A stretch of DNA of 64,000 nt, taken from positions 1 through 64,000 of IMG/VR virus record IMGVR_UViG_3300027963_000058; one strand, given 5' to 3'. This stretch comes from a virus. Position numbers and translations under genes: made by a program. Numbering within the stretch: position 1 is the first letter of the stretch; every line of letters begins with the position of its first letter. The notes under the pieces were generated by a model, which had not been told where the DNA came from, searched no databases, and saw only the letters and a list, made by a program, of their open reading frames with translations. Shown here in pieces: positions 7,262 to 16,581 of this stretch.

Positions 7262-9283
7262 ATGGCTGATTTAACAGGACAGACAGTTACTACTACCAAT
7301 GGAAACACGGTCACCTATGGACCCGATGGCAAGCCCCGGATGAATGTGGCCCCTGATGGCACAACACAATACTATGATGCATTGGGCAACGAAATCAGCA
7401 ACCCTGCTGAAATCAAAGCAACCCAGGCCGCAATTAATTCACAGCCCAACTACAATGTTCCGCCAACTCCGACCAACAACCCCGCTGGCCCACAACCTGC
7501 TAATCCTCCAACAAATGTTGCAGCTCTAGTCGAAGCTGGACAAACACCGCAAACTGCTTTATTGAGCTCTACTGAAAACAGTCAACTTACCACGGCACAA
7601 CAACTTAGTGCTCGGGCGCAAGCAGCAGAACAAAACGCCATAGTAAAATTAACTGAAGCTCAAATTCAACTTGACAAACTGAAACCCGACACAGAAGCAT
7701 ACGACCGGGCACAACAATCAGTGAATCTTTTACGTGAGCAAGCCGAGCTGGCTGAGACGCAGGTACAGGCCGCAAAAGAAAATTTAAAAATAGAAGCGAC
7801 CCTGGCACAGGACGCTGGGCGAATAACCACGGTGACTCCTTCACAACAACCGCCAAATCTCGATAGATTCAATGTGGTATCGTCTAATAAAATAAGTGTA
7901 GCAGCCCAGATTGAGGCCGGGCTTGATCCAGAAACAGCACTGGCCAGTGTTCAGGCTCTTGCAATTGACGATCCGTTTGCCCAAGAAAATGCATCACCAG
8001 AACCTCTTGCCCGCACAATCACTGTGCCCGGCGACTATTCTGTAGTACCAAACAACAACGGCAGTTTTGATGTGGTAGAAACTCAAACTGGAGTCACAGT
8101 AGCATCCGGACTAGATCGCGACGAAGCCAGTTTGTTTGCATACGAACAATCACAGATTGACACCGGGGTTGAGATACCCAATCCAGATGCCGAAGAAGTG
8201 CCCAATCAATTGTCTGGTCCAACCGACGTAGAAGATCCGCTGGCACTGTATGCATCCCAGGAACTGGATGTCACTGGCACTCTAGCAGAATCCTTGACAG
8301 CCCCCAATCCTTATCGTGAACGACAGGCCTACGACGAAGACGGCAATCTCAATCCGGGATTTACTCTAGATGAAGACAACAATCCAGTATTTGTAGGCTA
8401 CGATTTTGTGGAGCCAGCCACGCAGGCCAGCAGTGATCAATCCAGGGCCGTAGCAGCTGGTGCAGCCAATGTAAAAAAACAACAGACTATACTAACTCAA
8501 CAACGAACCCTAAACAACACTGACTGGCGATTGCGCCTGAGTCTAGCAGACAACAGTGATTATCTATACAATGCTGAAAATGCTTTCATACTCAACCCGC
8601 TCAAGTCCAGCAACGGAGTTATATTTCCATATACGCCACAAATTTCTACCAATTACAAGGCCAACTACAATCCCACCGATCTTACCCACAGCAACTATCG
8701 CGGATATTTTTACCAAAACAGCTACACCGACAACGTCACTATAACAGCTGCGTTTACGGCACAGGATACCGAAGAGGCCAATTATCTCTTGGCCGTGATA
8801 CATTTCTTTAGATCAGTGACTAAAATGTTTTACGGACAAAGCCAGAATTTAGGATCACCTCCTCCTATGTGTTTTTTAACCGGGTTTGGAGATTATCAAT
8901 TTAATAAGCACCCAGTATTGGTCACAAGTTTCAACTACAATCTGCCAGCTGATGTGGATTATATCCGTGCCGGCAGCAGTAACAATTTGCAACTGAATCA
9001 AAATCAATTGCGCAACAAACAAGTTCAAACTACCAATAACTCATTGAGCTCGGTTAGGCGATTGGCCACTGCAATAGACTCGTTTGGAAAATCTCTCCCC
9101 AAAGGTGCCAAAGCGACAAGGCCAACGCCCAGTAACCCAAACACTGAAAATCCAACCTATGTGCCAACCAAGATAGACATAGTCATAACCTTGTTGCCAG
9201 TACAAAGTCGTCAACAGGTAAGTCAGGTATTTAATTTACAACAATTTGCCAACGGCAATCAACTCAAAGGAGGATTCTGGTAA
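7262..9283 (+). CDS. Baseplate/tail-tube-cap-like structural protein (gp48/gp54 type suspected)
   Basis: First gene of the virion block. Residues 1-200 are low-complexity (TVTTTNGNTVTYG, NVAALVEAGQTP) with a predicted coiled coil around 110-190. The C-terminal part, about residues 420-600, has a compact domain with FPYTPQIS, HSNYRGYFYQNSYTDN, LAVIHFFRSVTKMFYGQ, PPPMCFLTGFGDYQFN and LPADVDYIRAG. This pattern is typical of a tail-tube-fold protein at the tube/baseplate junction in T4-like phages of aquatic bacteria. The exact T4 counterpart (gp48 or gp54) is inferred from position directly ahead of a gp53-like gene. It ends TAATG, overlapping the next start. It carries two copies of a short motif (VAALVEAG, VAAQIEAG) shared with the protein at 9584. 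Confidence 0.6.
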   Translation: MADLTGQTVTTTNGNTVTYGPDGKPRMNVAPDGTTQYYDALGNEISNPAEIKATQAAINSQPNYNVPPTPTNNPAGPQPANPPTNVAALVEAGQTPQTALLSSTENSQLTTAQQLSARAQAAEQNAIVKLTEAQIQLDKLKPDTEAYDRAQQSVNLLREQAELAETQVQAAKENLKIEATLAQDAGRITTVTPSQQPPNLDRFNVVSSNKISVAAQIEAGLDPETALASVQALAIDDPFAQENASPEPLARTITVPGDYSVVPNNNGSFDVVETQTGVTVASGLDRDEASLFAYEQSQIDTGVEIPNPDAEEVPNQLSGPTDVEDPLALYASQELDVTGTLAESLTAPNPYRERQAYDEDGNLNPGFTLDEDNNPVFVGYDFVEPATQASSDQSRAVAAGAANVKKQQTILTQQRTLNNTDWRLRLSLADNSDYLYNAENAFILNPLKSSNGVIFPYTPQISTNYKANYNPTDLTHSNYRGYFYQNSYTDNVTITAAFTAQDTEEANYLLAVIHFFRSVTKMFYGQSQNLGSPPPMCFLTGFGDYQFNKHPVLVTSFNYNLPADVDYIRAGSSNNLQLNQNQLRNKQVQTTNNSLSSVRRLATAIDSFGKSLPKGAKATRPTPSNPNTENPTYVPTKIDIVITLLPVQSRQQVSQVFNLQQFANGNQLKGGFW

Positions 9284-9582
9284 TGGCTGCATACGATAGT
9301 ACTAGTGCTTATTATACAACCGGCTACAGCCAGTTCTTTTTGGATACCATGACCAATCGGCCTATTCCCTTATTACCGGACGACTTGTCATTTGCTATCA
9401 ATCTAACCTATCAGTACAGACCTGATTTGTTGGCCTATGATCTATACAGCAATCCAGGATTGTGGTGGGTGTTTTATCAACGCAACCCCAACACCTTGAC
9501 CAAGCCGCCTTTGGATTTTGCTGTGGGCGTTGAAATATTTCTGCCCAGGATAGCTACCTTGCAAACAGTGTTGGGATTCTAA
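9283..9582 (+). CDS. 53: Baseplate wedge subunit gp53-like
   Basis: The 99-aa protein contains YRPDLLAYDLYSNPGLWWVF, then NPNTLTKPPLDFAVGVEIFLP. This is the LysM-like core of the T4 gp53 wedge family, in which a small protein ties wedge components together. It is shorter than T4 gp53 (196 aa), so only the core seems to be kept. The start overlaps the preceding stop as TAATG, and the next gene begins two bases after its stop. This implies coupled expression with other baseplate proteins. Confidence 0.8.
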   Translation: MAAYDSTSAYYTTGYSQFFLDTMTNRPIPLLPDDLSFAINLTYQYRPDLLAYDLYSNPGLWWVFYQRNPNTLTKPPLDFAVGVEIFLPRIATLQTVLGF

Positions 9583-9583
9583 C

Positions 9584-11209
9584 ATGGCTGAGATTAAACG
9601 GGTGATTGATGGCTACACCATTTCACTTAATCCTTTCAATGACGGTACAATTTTTTATACCATTACCCAGCCAAACGGTCGTGAATTGTTCAGGTCTGCT
9701 TCGACCATGGAAGCATTCAACCGATTCACCCAATTCATACAAGACGCCGGTGACCCAGACACTGCCGCTATATATAAAGACTTACAGCTTGCAATACCAG
9801 CACTAGATCAACAGGCAAGACAAGCGATTGAAGCGGCAACCCCGCCACCACTAGATGGTGGTCCGGTCAGCTCAGGAGCAGTAGCGGCCAACAATCAGAC
9901 AGCCAGGACAGACGGGGCAACAGCACAAAACCCAACCAGTCTAGTTACTGAGCCCTTGGGTTCTGTAGAAGAACCGATTGTGGTTGACGAGGGCCTGGAT
10001 CCAGATCCAATCAAGTTATCAATAAGCCAAGCTACTCCTGCTCCTAACATAAACACTGGAAGAATAAATGTTGCAGCCCTGGTCGAAGGTGGACTCAGCC
10101 CACAAGAAGCCCTGGACGTTGCTGCCGGGGGCACAGCCAGCTCAGCCACACAACCTGGTGTTGGTGACGGCAGAGCCGACAGTCCTGTAATCACTGGTAA
10201 CTCAACCAAAGACATAATCAAATCCACATTTGGAACAGCCACAAATAGTCGTATCATCACTCAACCCAACATACTTGATGAATATGCCAGCTATACATAC
10301 CAGATCAGTTGGTATCTAATGACCGACGTTCAGTTTAACCAATTAATAAATTCTCCCCAACGCAGTGTAGCTGGCTGGACACTGTTGATGCAAAGCGGCG
10401 GAGCTCCAACAACAACAAGCAATAATTCTACCGGCGCATCAAGTCCGGGCGGACGTAGTGCAATGTTTCCTGTTGATTACTATATAGATGATTTAGAAAT
10501 AACATCCAGCGCGCCCGGAGGAGGAACCCAGATGGCCCACTGTGCCACTGATATCAAATTTAAAGTAACTGAACCCAACGGAATAACCTTGATACAAAAT
10601 CTCTATCGAGCAGTTAGAGAAATAAACACTCCGGGCGGCACATTTATTGATCCAACTGTTCCTGACTACGCCTCTCAAGACCGCCGGGCCAATGCATCTG
10701 GTAGCAATCTTACTCCAAACTACATAAAAGCTCAGTATTGCCTGGTTGTTCGTTTTTACGGATATGACAGCCAAGGCAATTTGTCAGCACCCATAATAGG
10801 TAGATACAACAGACGGGGCACAGGCCAGATCACTACCACTGACCCTAGGGCCATAGTAGAAAAAATATATCCATTTACTCTGACTAAACTTACTTTTCGT
10901 GTAGCTAAAGCACAAGTTGAATACAACATTGAAGCCAAGCCGGTGGCACAAAACGTTGCCATAGGTCAAAATAGAGGAACTATACCTTTTCCTTTCCAGC
11001 TGTCAGGAACCACTGTGAAAGATCTGCTAAGAGGAAATGCACCTTTATCACAACTACCGCCACTGGCAGGCGAGAGAACACCACAGGCAACACCGTCAAG
11101 TTCTAACATTCCGCCCGGTCCTCCTAATCCACGATCAACCAGTGCCGGTGTAGATGCGTTGGGCAACTTTACCGGTGAAAGTGACTCACCAACCCAGGTA
11201 GGAGCATAA
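9584..11209 (+). CDS. Baseplate hub-like structural protein (541 aa)
   Basis: No certain T4 equivalent is recognised. The first ~60 residues (RVIDGYTISLNPFNDGT, FTQFIQDAG) are a short folded segment. A Pro/Ala/Thr-rich linker follows, then a folded region from about residue 225 (YASYTYQISWYLMTDVQFNQL, FPVDYYIDDLEITS, IKAQYCLVVRFYGYD, PFTLTKLTFRVAKAQVEYNI). This alternation of strands resembles a hub or tube-associated domain. The C-terminal ~60 residues are again disordered. The linker holds NVAALVEGGLSPQEAL, nearly identical to motifs in the 7262 product, and the DNA encoding it is also similar. It lies between gp53 and another hub-like gene. Confidence 0.6.
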   Translation: MAEIKRVIDGYTISLNPFNDGTIFYTITQPNGRELFRSASTMEAFNRFTQFIQDAGDPDTAAIYKDLQLAIPALDQQARQAIEAATPPPLDGGPVSSGAVAANNQTARTDGATAQNPTSLVTEPLGSVEEPIVVDEGLDPDPIKLSISQATPAPNINTGRINVAALVEGGLSPQEALDVAAGGTASSATQPGVGDGRADSPVITGNSTKDIIKSTFGTATNSRIITQPNILDEYASYTYQISWYLMTDVQFNQLINSPQRSVAGWTLLMQSGGAPTTTSNNSTGASSPGGRSAMFPVDYYIDDLEITSSAPGGGTQMAHCATDIKFKVTEPNGITLIQNLYRAVREINTPGGTFIDPTVPDYASQDRRANASGSNLTPNYIKAQYCLVVRFYGYDSQGNLSAPIIGRYNRRGTGQITTTDPRAIVEKIYPFTLTKLTFRVAKAQVEYNIEAKPVAQNVAIGQNRGTIPFPFQLSGTTVKDLLRGNAPLSQLPPLAGERTPQATPSSSNIPPGPPNPRSTSAGVDALGNFTGESDSPTQVGA

Positions 11210-11211
11210 GC

Positions 11212-12696
11212 ATGGCTGATCTAACAAACAAACAACAAAATTTAGTCGACGACGGAAAGTTTGGTTCGGGCTTTGGAGCAGGTCCGCGTAGGTTTGGAGC
11301 AAATAATCAACAAACAGTTCTTGGAACAGGAGCCGGAGTAAGACAAGTAGCGCAACCAACACAGACCACTACTACAGCTCCAGCAAAGGCTCCGGCAGCA
11401 CCCACCGGTAATCAAAATTATATTTTTACTGGATTGGTAGAGGCCTTGAATACCTATCAAAATGATTTGGCCAAACAAAACAAATACGACATAGCCGATG
11501 TTTACGAAATTATATTTGAACCAGTGGCTTTGGAAGAATCCACCATTAAAAAACCTGGCAGTACTGACCGATCAAAGACTGCCAACAAGAATAGCGATAC
11601 TGCCAAAGAAACATTAGACCCCAAAACTGATAGAGTAGACAACAACAGTCAAAATTGGCCTATATCTCAAGGCACTCAGGTAGTACAGGCAATTGATCAA
11701 ATTTTGCGCAGTAGCAGTTTTGTGTCAGATCAGGCCTTGCAACAAGTCGATCCTCTCACTCAAGAAGTTTTGCCCAACCCCAAGGCTGGAGGAGGAACCA
11801 CAGTATGGTACAAGGTAAGTGTACAGGCCACAAGCCTTGGTTACGATGTTGCACGCCGAGACTATGCTTATCGTATGACATATCTAATAACTCCATATGC
11901 TGTCAGCAACTTGGAAACACCATTTTTTCCTAAAAGTAGATATCGCGGCAGTCACAAAAGCTATTACTATTGGTTTACAGGACAAAACACACAGATTTTA
12001 AATTTTGAACAGGCCTTTAATACCTTGTATACTCTGATACTCGGTGGTAATGGACCTGTAGCAGCCAGAACACGGCTGACCACAGACTATCGAGACCAGT
12101 ACAGTTACACTGCCATGCCAACCACTACCCAAAAAACTGGTCAGGCAACAGGAACTTATACCAACAACGCAGTTGACAGCCTTACTGATTTTTTTTACGA
12201 TCCAAGCGCCCAAAGCGAAGTCACCCTGCGTATAGTAGGAGATCCTGCTTGGTTACAACAAGGAGAAGCCAGTGGAGGAATTACCAATGGTCAGTTTACG
12301 TTTGCGCCGTTCAATGCTGATGGCAGTATCAACTACGACAGCCAAGAAATAGTTTTTGATATCAGCTGGAACCAGCCGCAAGATTATGATTTTTCTACTG
12401 GAGTCATGAATGTGAACAATCAACAAGGACTTCCAAGACAGAACAACACCTATACTGCCACAGCGGTAAAATCTTTTTTTAGTAAAGGTCGATTTGAACA
12501 AGAACTAAAAGGAAAACAAATATTGGAATCAGCCCAACTTGAACAACAGACCCCGGTTGTTGTTCCGCCTGCTCCTCCAAAAGCATCAGTTCCTAAATTT
12601 GATCCCTACGAACTAAATGAAACCATACGACCAAGATTAACGCAACCAAACAGATTTAATTTTAAATCAAAAAATCGTACAGGAACAGATCAATAA
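11212..12696 (+). CDS. Baseplate hub-like structural protein (494 aa)
   Basis: After a short Ala/Thr/Pro-rich N-terminus, the core contains YIFTGLVEALNTYQNDL, YDIADVYEIIFEPVAL, QVVQAIDQILRSSSFVSDQ, YAYRMTYLITPYAV and FFPKSRYRGSHKSYYYWFTG. This pattern occurs in hub-region proteins of T4-like aquatic phages, but the exact T4 number is uncertain; a gp27-like role is a possibility. It starts two bases after the 9584 gene ends. Together the two adjacent proteins may supply what one hub protein does in T4. The C-terminus is Pro-rich and polar. A gap of 27 bases leads to the gp5-like spike gene. Confidence 0.6.
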   Translation: MADLTNKQQNLVDDGKFGSGFGAGPRRFGANNQQTVLGTGAGVRQVAQPTQTTTTAPAKAPAAPTGNQNYIFTGLVEALNTYQNDLAKQNKYDIADVYEIIFEPVALEESTIKKPGSTDRSKTANKNSDTAKETLDPKTDRVDNNSQNWPISQGTQVVQAIDQILRSSSFVSDQALQQVDPLTQEVLPNPKAGGGTTVWYKVSVQATSLGYDVARRDYAYRMTYLITPYAVSNLETPFFPKSRYRGSHKSYYYWFTGQNTQILNFEQAFNTLYTLILGGNGPVAARTRLTTDYRDQYSYTAMPTTTQKTGQATGTYTNNAVDSLTDFFYDPSAQSEVTLRIVGDPAWLQQGEASGGITNGQFTFAPFNADGSINYDSQEIVFDISWNQPQDYDFSTGVMNVNNQQGLPRQNNTYTATAVKSFFSKGRFEQELKGKQILESAQLEQQTPVVVPPAPPKASVPKFDPYELNETIRPRLTQPNRFNFKSKNRTGTDQ

Positions 12697-12723
12697 CAGA
12701 TCAATATCGAGAAAGAATACTAG

Positions 12724-14238
12724 ATGGCTTTAGATAATTTTCAACGCAGTACCGGAACACCCAACACCTTTGACCAAGATCGTGGCGGGTTACCAGGCTC
12801 CTCTGGCCCCTACATCGGCGAAGTGCGCAACAACAACGATCCTACTCGTATGGGACGTCTGCAAGTGTACATTGAAACATTCGGAGGTCCTGACAAAAAC
12901 AATCAAGATCTTTGGCGCACAGTAAGCTACTGTACGCCATTTTATGGTGCTACACCCAAGGGCGGTAGTGCTGGAACTGGTACCTTTTTAGATGGCAACC
13001 AACAGAGTTACGGCATGTGGTTCACACCTCCTGACATTGGCACACAGGTCTTGTGCTTTTTTGTCAACGACGATCCAGGTAATGGATACTATATAGGATG
13101 CTTGCCAGAAAATGGTATCACACACATGATCCCGGCTATTGGTGCGGTAGGTCAAGATCAAGCACAAACTCAAAATGCCATACAAGGCGAGTATCTAAGC
13201 AGTTCACCAAGGTTGCCGGTTACTGAAATAAACAATGCACCCAGCAATCCTAAAACTAGCGAAAGTCCCACATTCTTCAACGAAAAGAAACCGGTGCACA
13301 GTTATGTGGCTGGTGTGTTATTTCAACAAGGCTTGAACAATGACACTGTTCGTGGCCCAATTGGTTCCAGTGCCCAGAGAGAAAGCCCAAGCAACTGCTA
13401 TGGAATTAGCACTCCGGGTCGCGCTATCTATCAAAGCGGACTGGGTGACACCAACAATCCCAAGGCACTAGATCAACAAACGCTACAAGGCATTGCTGTG
13501 ATTGGACGCCGGGGTGGACACAGTTTTGTCATGGACGATGGAGCACTAAATGGATCTGATAATTTGGTCAGAATCAGGACCGCCAAAGGACATCAGATAA
13601 CCATGAGTGATGACGGCAACTGTTTTTATATCTGTCATGCTAACGGACAGACCTGGGTCGAGCTTGGACAAGAAGGCACACTTGATGTTTACAGCACCAA
13701 CAGTATAAACATGCGAACCGAAGGCACAATAAATCTACATGCCGACGCAGATGTTAATATTTTTGCTGGCGGAAGCATGAATCTCAAAAGCATCAAAGGT
13801 ACCAGTATACAAAGTGATGGAGATGCTGATCTGGCAGGCAAAGGTAAACTCAGCCTGTTTGGAGAAAGCAGCATGGCCATCAAGAGCGGTGGAGGACTGG
13901 CAATCAAGAGCGGTCTAGGCAGTTGGGCGTCAGAAGGACAACTCAGTTTAACTGGCAGCAAGGTCTTGCTCAACAGTGGTGGCGGACAGCCAGCAGACGC
14001 TCCTACTGCAATAACCAAATATCTAATGCCCGGCGTGGAATTTAATCCCAGCACTGGTTGGCAAACCAGCTCTACCGGTACTGAAAGTTGTTGTACCCGG
14101 GCACCCACACACGAACCGTATGCCTATCACAATCAAGGTGTATCTGTGCAGTCTTCAATTGTGCAACCGGGACAACCAAGTCCTCCGCCCGATGCAGCTG
14201 CTTTACCAGCTGGAGTGAGTATCACAAAAACATCATGA
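12724..14238 (+). CDS. 5: Baseplate central spike gp5-like (OB-fold plus beta-helix, no lysozyme domain)
   Basis: The N-terminal ~130 residues form the gp5/VgrG OB-fold: PYIGEVRNNNDPTRMGRLQV, then a segment ending GMWFTPPDIGTQVLCFFV and YYIGCLPE. The C-terminal part (about residues 265-430) has regular short strands: SINMRTEGTINLHADADV, SMNLKSIKGTSIQ, GGGLAIKSGLG. That is the octad-like pattern of the trimeric beta-helix needle. T4 gp5 (575 aa) carries a lysozyme domain between the two. No catalytic lysozyme motif is visible here, so peptidoglycan cleavage must be supplied elsewhere. Its stop overlaps the next start as ATGA. Confidence 0.85.
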   Translation: MALDNFQRSTGTPNTFDQDRGGLPGSSGPYIGEVRNNNDPTRMGRLQVYIETFGGPDKNNQDLWRTVSYCTPFYGATPKGGSAGTGTFLDGNQQSYGMWFTPPDIGTQVLCFFVNDDPGNGYYIGCLPENGITHMIPAIGAVGQDQAQTQNAIQGEYLSSSPRLPVTEINNAPSNPKTSESPTFFNEKKPVHSYVAGVLFQQGLNNDTVRGPIGSSAQRESPSNCYGISTPGRAIYQSGLGDTNNPKALDQQTLQGIAVIGRRGGHSFVMDDGALNGSDNLVRIRTAKGHQITMSDDGNCFYICHANGQTWVELGQEGTLDVYSTNSINMRTEGTINLHADADVNIFAGGSMNLKSIKGTSIQSDGDADLAGKGKLSLFGESSMAIKSGGGLAIKSGLGSWASEGQLSLTGSKVLLNSGGGQPADAPTAITKYLMPGVEFNPSTGWQTSSTGTESCCTRAPTHEPYAYHNQGVSVQSSIVQPGQPSPPPDAAALPAGVSITKTS

Positions 14239-16148
14239 GCATATTCAACTATACTCTTCCTTCAGGTTCTACATTCAGACTATCTGCACCTGCTGGCACC
14301 ACACAGTTACAGGCTGATTTGATATTTTATGGTCAAGTGGCCGCTGGGGCATTGGTGGGCTACAGCCCTGGGCAAACACTGACCGGTGCCGCAACAAACA
14401 TTACCAAGTTTGCGCTTAGTAGATTGGATCGAGGAACAGCCGGAGTTGACAACCAGGCAATACTTTCGTTGATAGGTAGTGGTCTAGGGGCATCAATAGC
14501 AACAAACAACGGACTAGGGATATTGACAAATAATTCACTGAATGCATTGACCAACAGCATATTGAATACATTGGCAAATGACGGACTGGGCATATCAACA
14601 AATAATGCACTACTGAATGCGTTGACAAACAATGGACTAGGGATATTGACAAATAATTCACTGAATGCATTGACAAATAATTCACTAGGTACATTGACAA
14701 CCAGCATACTGGATGCATTAACAAACAATGGATTGAATGCAATTTTGACGTTGAACAATTTGCCCACCAGTACTGGAATACCCGCATTGGTTAACACGCC
14801 GTTGACTAATCCAATTAATCAAGCCAATTTAATAAACATCAACACAGGTCTTCCTGTTGCAGCAATTGGGCCTCTCAGTTCAATACAGGTGCAAGGTATC
14901 CTGGCCCAGGTGGCCAACCTGGTGGATCAGCCCGCCGACACAATGAGTGACGATAAGGGAGTTGGACAATACGGTCTAAGCTGTGTGCAATTAGAACAGG
15001 CCGGGTATGTCAAGCCCAATACTTGGAAACGATTTATATTTGATCCAGCGCCGTTGACCAGTGTACTGAGTTCTCCTGGAATTTGGACTGGCAAAGGCGG
15101 AATTACTACAGCCGCACAATTTTTAGCAAATCCAGGAACACAAACTAGGGCCATGACATCGTTACTACAAGATGGTTACACTGGGCTGGTATCAAATGGA
15201 GTAATAACTCCATCAACCACACAGGCAATAACAGCCAGTGTTGGACAGGTGTTTACACAAAATAGCGTGACCAGTGTCTTGACAAATACCGCAGTGGGAG
15301 ATGTAGGTGCCTTGGTTGCCAACGCAGGAAGATTTGGATCAGCAGCCACAGCAGCCTGGAGTCAGACTAGTAATTTAACAAGTTTAGTAAATGGACAGCT
15401 TCCAAATCCAGCCGGTGTTCTTAGCGGTCTAAGCGGATCATTGAGTACCACGGTTGGTAATATTGGACAAAGTGTTAGCTCGCTGACCAGTAACCTTGAC
15501 ATCACAGGCAAGGCTGCACAGTTTGCCACAGCATTTAGCAATCCAACAAGTGCAATTACTAATTTAGCAAATACCGATGTAGGTGCCCTGGCCACAGGTG
15601 CTCTTGACAATGCCACTGCGGCTGTTTCTGGTGCAATTGACAATGCCACTGCGGCAGCAACCGGCGCTGTCAGCAGTGCGATTGATGCAGTCAACGGTCA
15701 AATAAGCAACGTAACTGATAAACTCAATGGTTTATCTAATTTGAGTTTAGACAGTCTTAGCAATATATTTGGTGGCGGAGCTGGCGATCTAGTAGCAAAA
15801 GTACAAACCGCAGCTGGATTTACAAACACAACAAATCGTGCCACACTGGATGTGGCATTTGTTAAGATACTAGGAAGTTCTAAAATACCAGTGCCTTCGT
15901 TTGAAGCACCATCGGCTAATAGTTTGTCTTTGAGTTCTCTTGCAGATATTTCATCAGCAGCAACAATCCTACAGAACTTAAAAAGCCAAGGCGGTGCGTT
16001 ATTAAGCCAAGTCTCTCAAGCACAAAATACTGTGACAGGGCTAATAAGTCAGGCACAAAATACTGCATCGGGAATATCCACGCAGGCCGGCGGTGTGATT
16101 AGTAATGCTTTAAATCAAGCGAGACCCACCTTTCCACGAATAGGATAA
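14235..16148 (+). CDS. Baseplate-associated repeat-rich structural protein (637 aa)
   Basis: The start is placed at ATG 14235, which overlaps the gp5 stop as ATGA. An upstream in-frame start would run deep into gp5. After ~75 residues (MSIFNYTLPSGSTFRLSAP) comes an Asn/Leu-rich tandem repeat. Then a folded segment, about residues 235-330, has QYGLSCVQLEQAGYVKP, SSPGIWTGKGGITTAAQFL and LLQDGYTGLVSNGVITPS. This recalls a peptidoglycan-binding or baseplate domain found in related phages. The C-terminal half is a long Ala/Thr/Ser/Asn-rich helical region (VSGAIDNATAAATGAV), probably an extended coiled coil. It may lie along the spike or tube. No enzymatic motif was found. Confidence 0.65.
   Translation: MSIFNYTLPSGSTFRLSAPAGTTQLQADLIFYGQVAAGALVGYSPGQTLTGAATNITKFALSRLDRGTAGVDNQAILSLIGSGLGASIATNNGLGILTNNSLNALTNSILNTLANDGLGISTNNALLNALTNNGLGILTNNSLNALTNNSLGTLTTSILDALTNNGLNAILTLNNLPTSTGIPALVNTPLTNPINQANLININTGLPVAAIGPLSSIQVQGILAQVANLVDQPADTMSDDKGVGQYGLSCVQLEQAGYVKPNTWKRFIFDPAPLTSVLSSPGIWTGKGGITTAAQFLANPGTQTRAMTSLLQDGYTGLVSNGVITPSTTQAITASVGQVFTQNSVTSVLTNTAVGDVGALVANAGRFGSAATAAWSQTSNLTSLVNGQLPNPAGVLSGLSGSLSTTVGNIGQSVSSLTSNLDITGKAAQFATAFSNPTSAITNLANTDVGALATGALDNATAAVSGAIDNATAAATGAVSSAIDAVNGQISNVTDKLNGLSNLSLDSLSNIFGGGAGDLVAKVQTAAGFTNTTNRATLDVAFVKILGSSKIPVPSFEAPSANSLSLSSLADISSAATILQNLKSQGGALLSQVSQAQNTVTGLISQAQNTASGISTQAGGVISNALNQARPTFPRIG
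14505..14750 (+). repeat. In-frame Asn/Leu tandem repeats
   Basis: A DNA unit encoding NNGLGILTNNSLNALTN occurs near 14505-14555 and again almost unchanged near 14628-14680. Shorter variants (NNSLGTLT, NNGLNAIL, NDGLGISTN) lie between and after. The reading frame is kept throughout, so this is a protein repeat that can change copy number by slippage or recombination. Confidence 0.85.
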
Positions 16149-16161
16149 GAGTAAATACATT

Positions 16162-16536
16162 ATGACTACGTTTATTGGATTTAATACCATCAATCAAAAC
16201 AAGTATTTTACTTTAACTGATTTTGAACTGATCAAAAGAGACTTGCTAAATGCTTTTAATATTAGACAAGGTGAACTGGTGGGCCGTCCTGCCTACGGAA
16301 CTACCCTGTGGGACATGTTGTTTGAAAATCAAACACAAGATACTTTGCAATCAATGTACACTGAAATCCAGCGTGTAGCAGCCGGAGATCCTAGGATTTA
16401 TATCAGCGCCCTAGAAGTATTCCCACAAGAAAACGGCCTGTTGATACAGCTTGAGCTTACCGTAGTTCCAACCACAGACGCACAAAGATTGAGTGTTTTC
16501 TTTGATCAGACTCAGCGTGTAGCCACGTATGTTTAA
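16162..16536 (+). CDS. 25: Baseplate wedge subunit gp25-like
   Basis: At 124 aa it is the size of T4 gp25 (132 aa). The conserved core FTLTDFELIKRDLLNAFNI, then GELVGRPAYGTTLWDMLFE, then an LELTVVP strand is characteristic of the gp25/TssE sheath-initiator family. In a contractile tail this protein links the wedge to the first sheath ring. It sits 13 bases after the repeat-rich gene and 45 bases before gp6, the same order as in other T4-like phages. Assignment is firm. Confidence 0.92.
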   Translation: MTTFIGFNTINQNKYFTLTDFELIKRDLLNAFNIRQGELVGRPAYGTTLWDMLFENQTQDTLQSMYTEIQRVAAGDPRIYISALEVFPQENGLLIQLELTVVPTTDAQRLSVFFDQTQRVATYV

Positions 16537-16555
16537 CTACCCAGATTATTAATGC

Positions 16556-16563
16556 CATAAATA
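16556..16563 (+). promoter_or_regulatory. Late-promoter-like box CATAAATA upstream of gp6
   Basis: CATAAATA lies 18 bases before the gp6 start, the same spacing as the box before 7262. TGGAAG downstream could be the ribosome-binding site. The core matches the gp55-type late consensus except for the first base. Confidence 0.5.
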
Positions 16564-16581
16564 CAAAACACTGGAAGAACT

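Noticed and set aside
9767-9779. TATATAAAG as a late promoter
   Set aside because: It lies inside the 9584 coding region, is not followed by a gene start, and lacks the ATAAATA core.
14088-14234. Upstream extension of the 14235 protein by 49 residues
   Set aside because: It would lie inside gp5. The ATGA overlap at 14235 gives a standard start, and the extra residues look like a shadow.
14360-15694. Antisense open frames of 75-145 codons under the repeat-rich baseplate gene
   Set aside because: The tandem repeat in the sense gene suppresses stops on the other strand. Their repeats are only the reverse reading of the Asn/Leu units.
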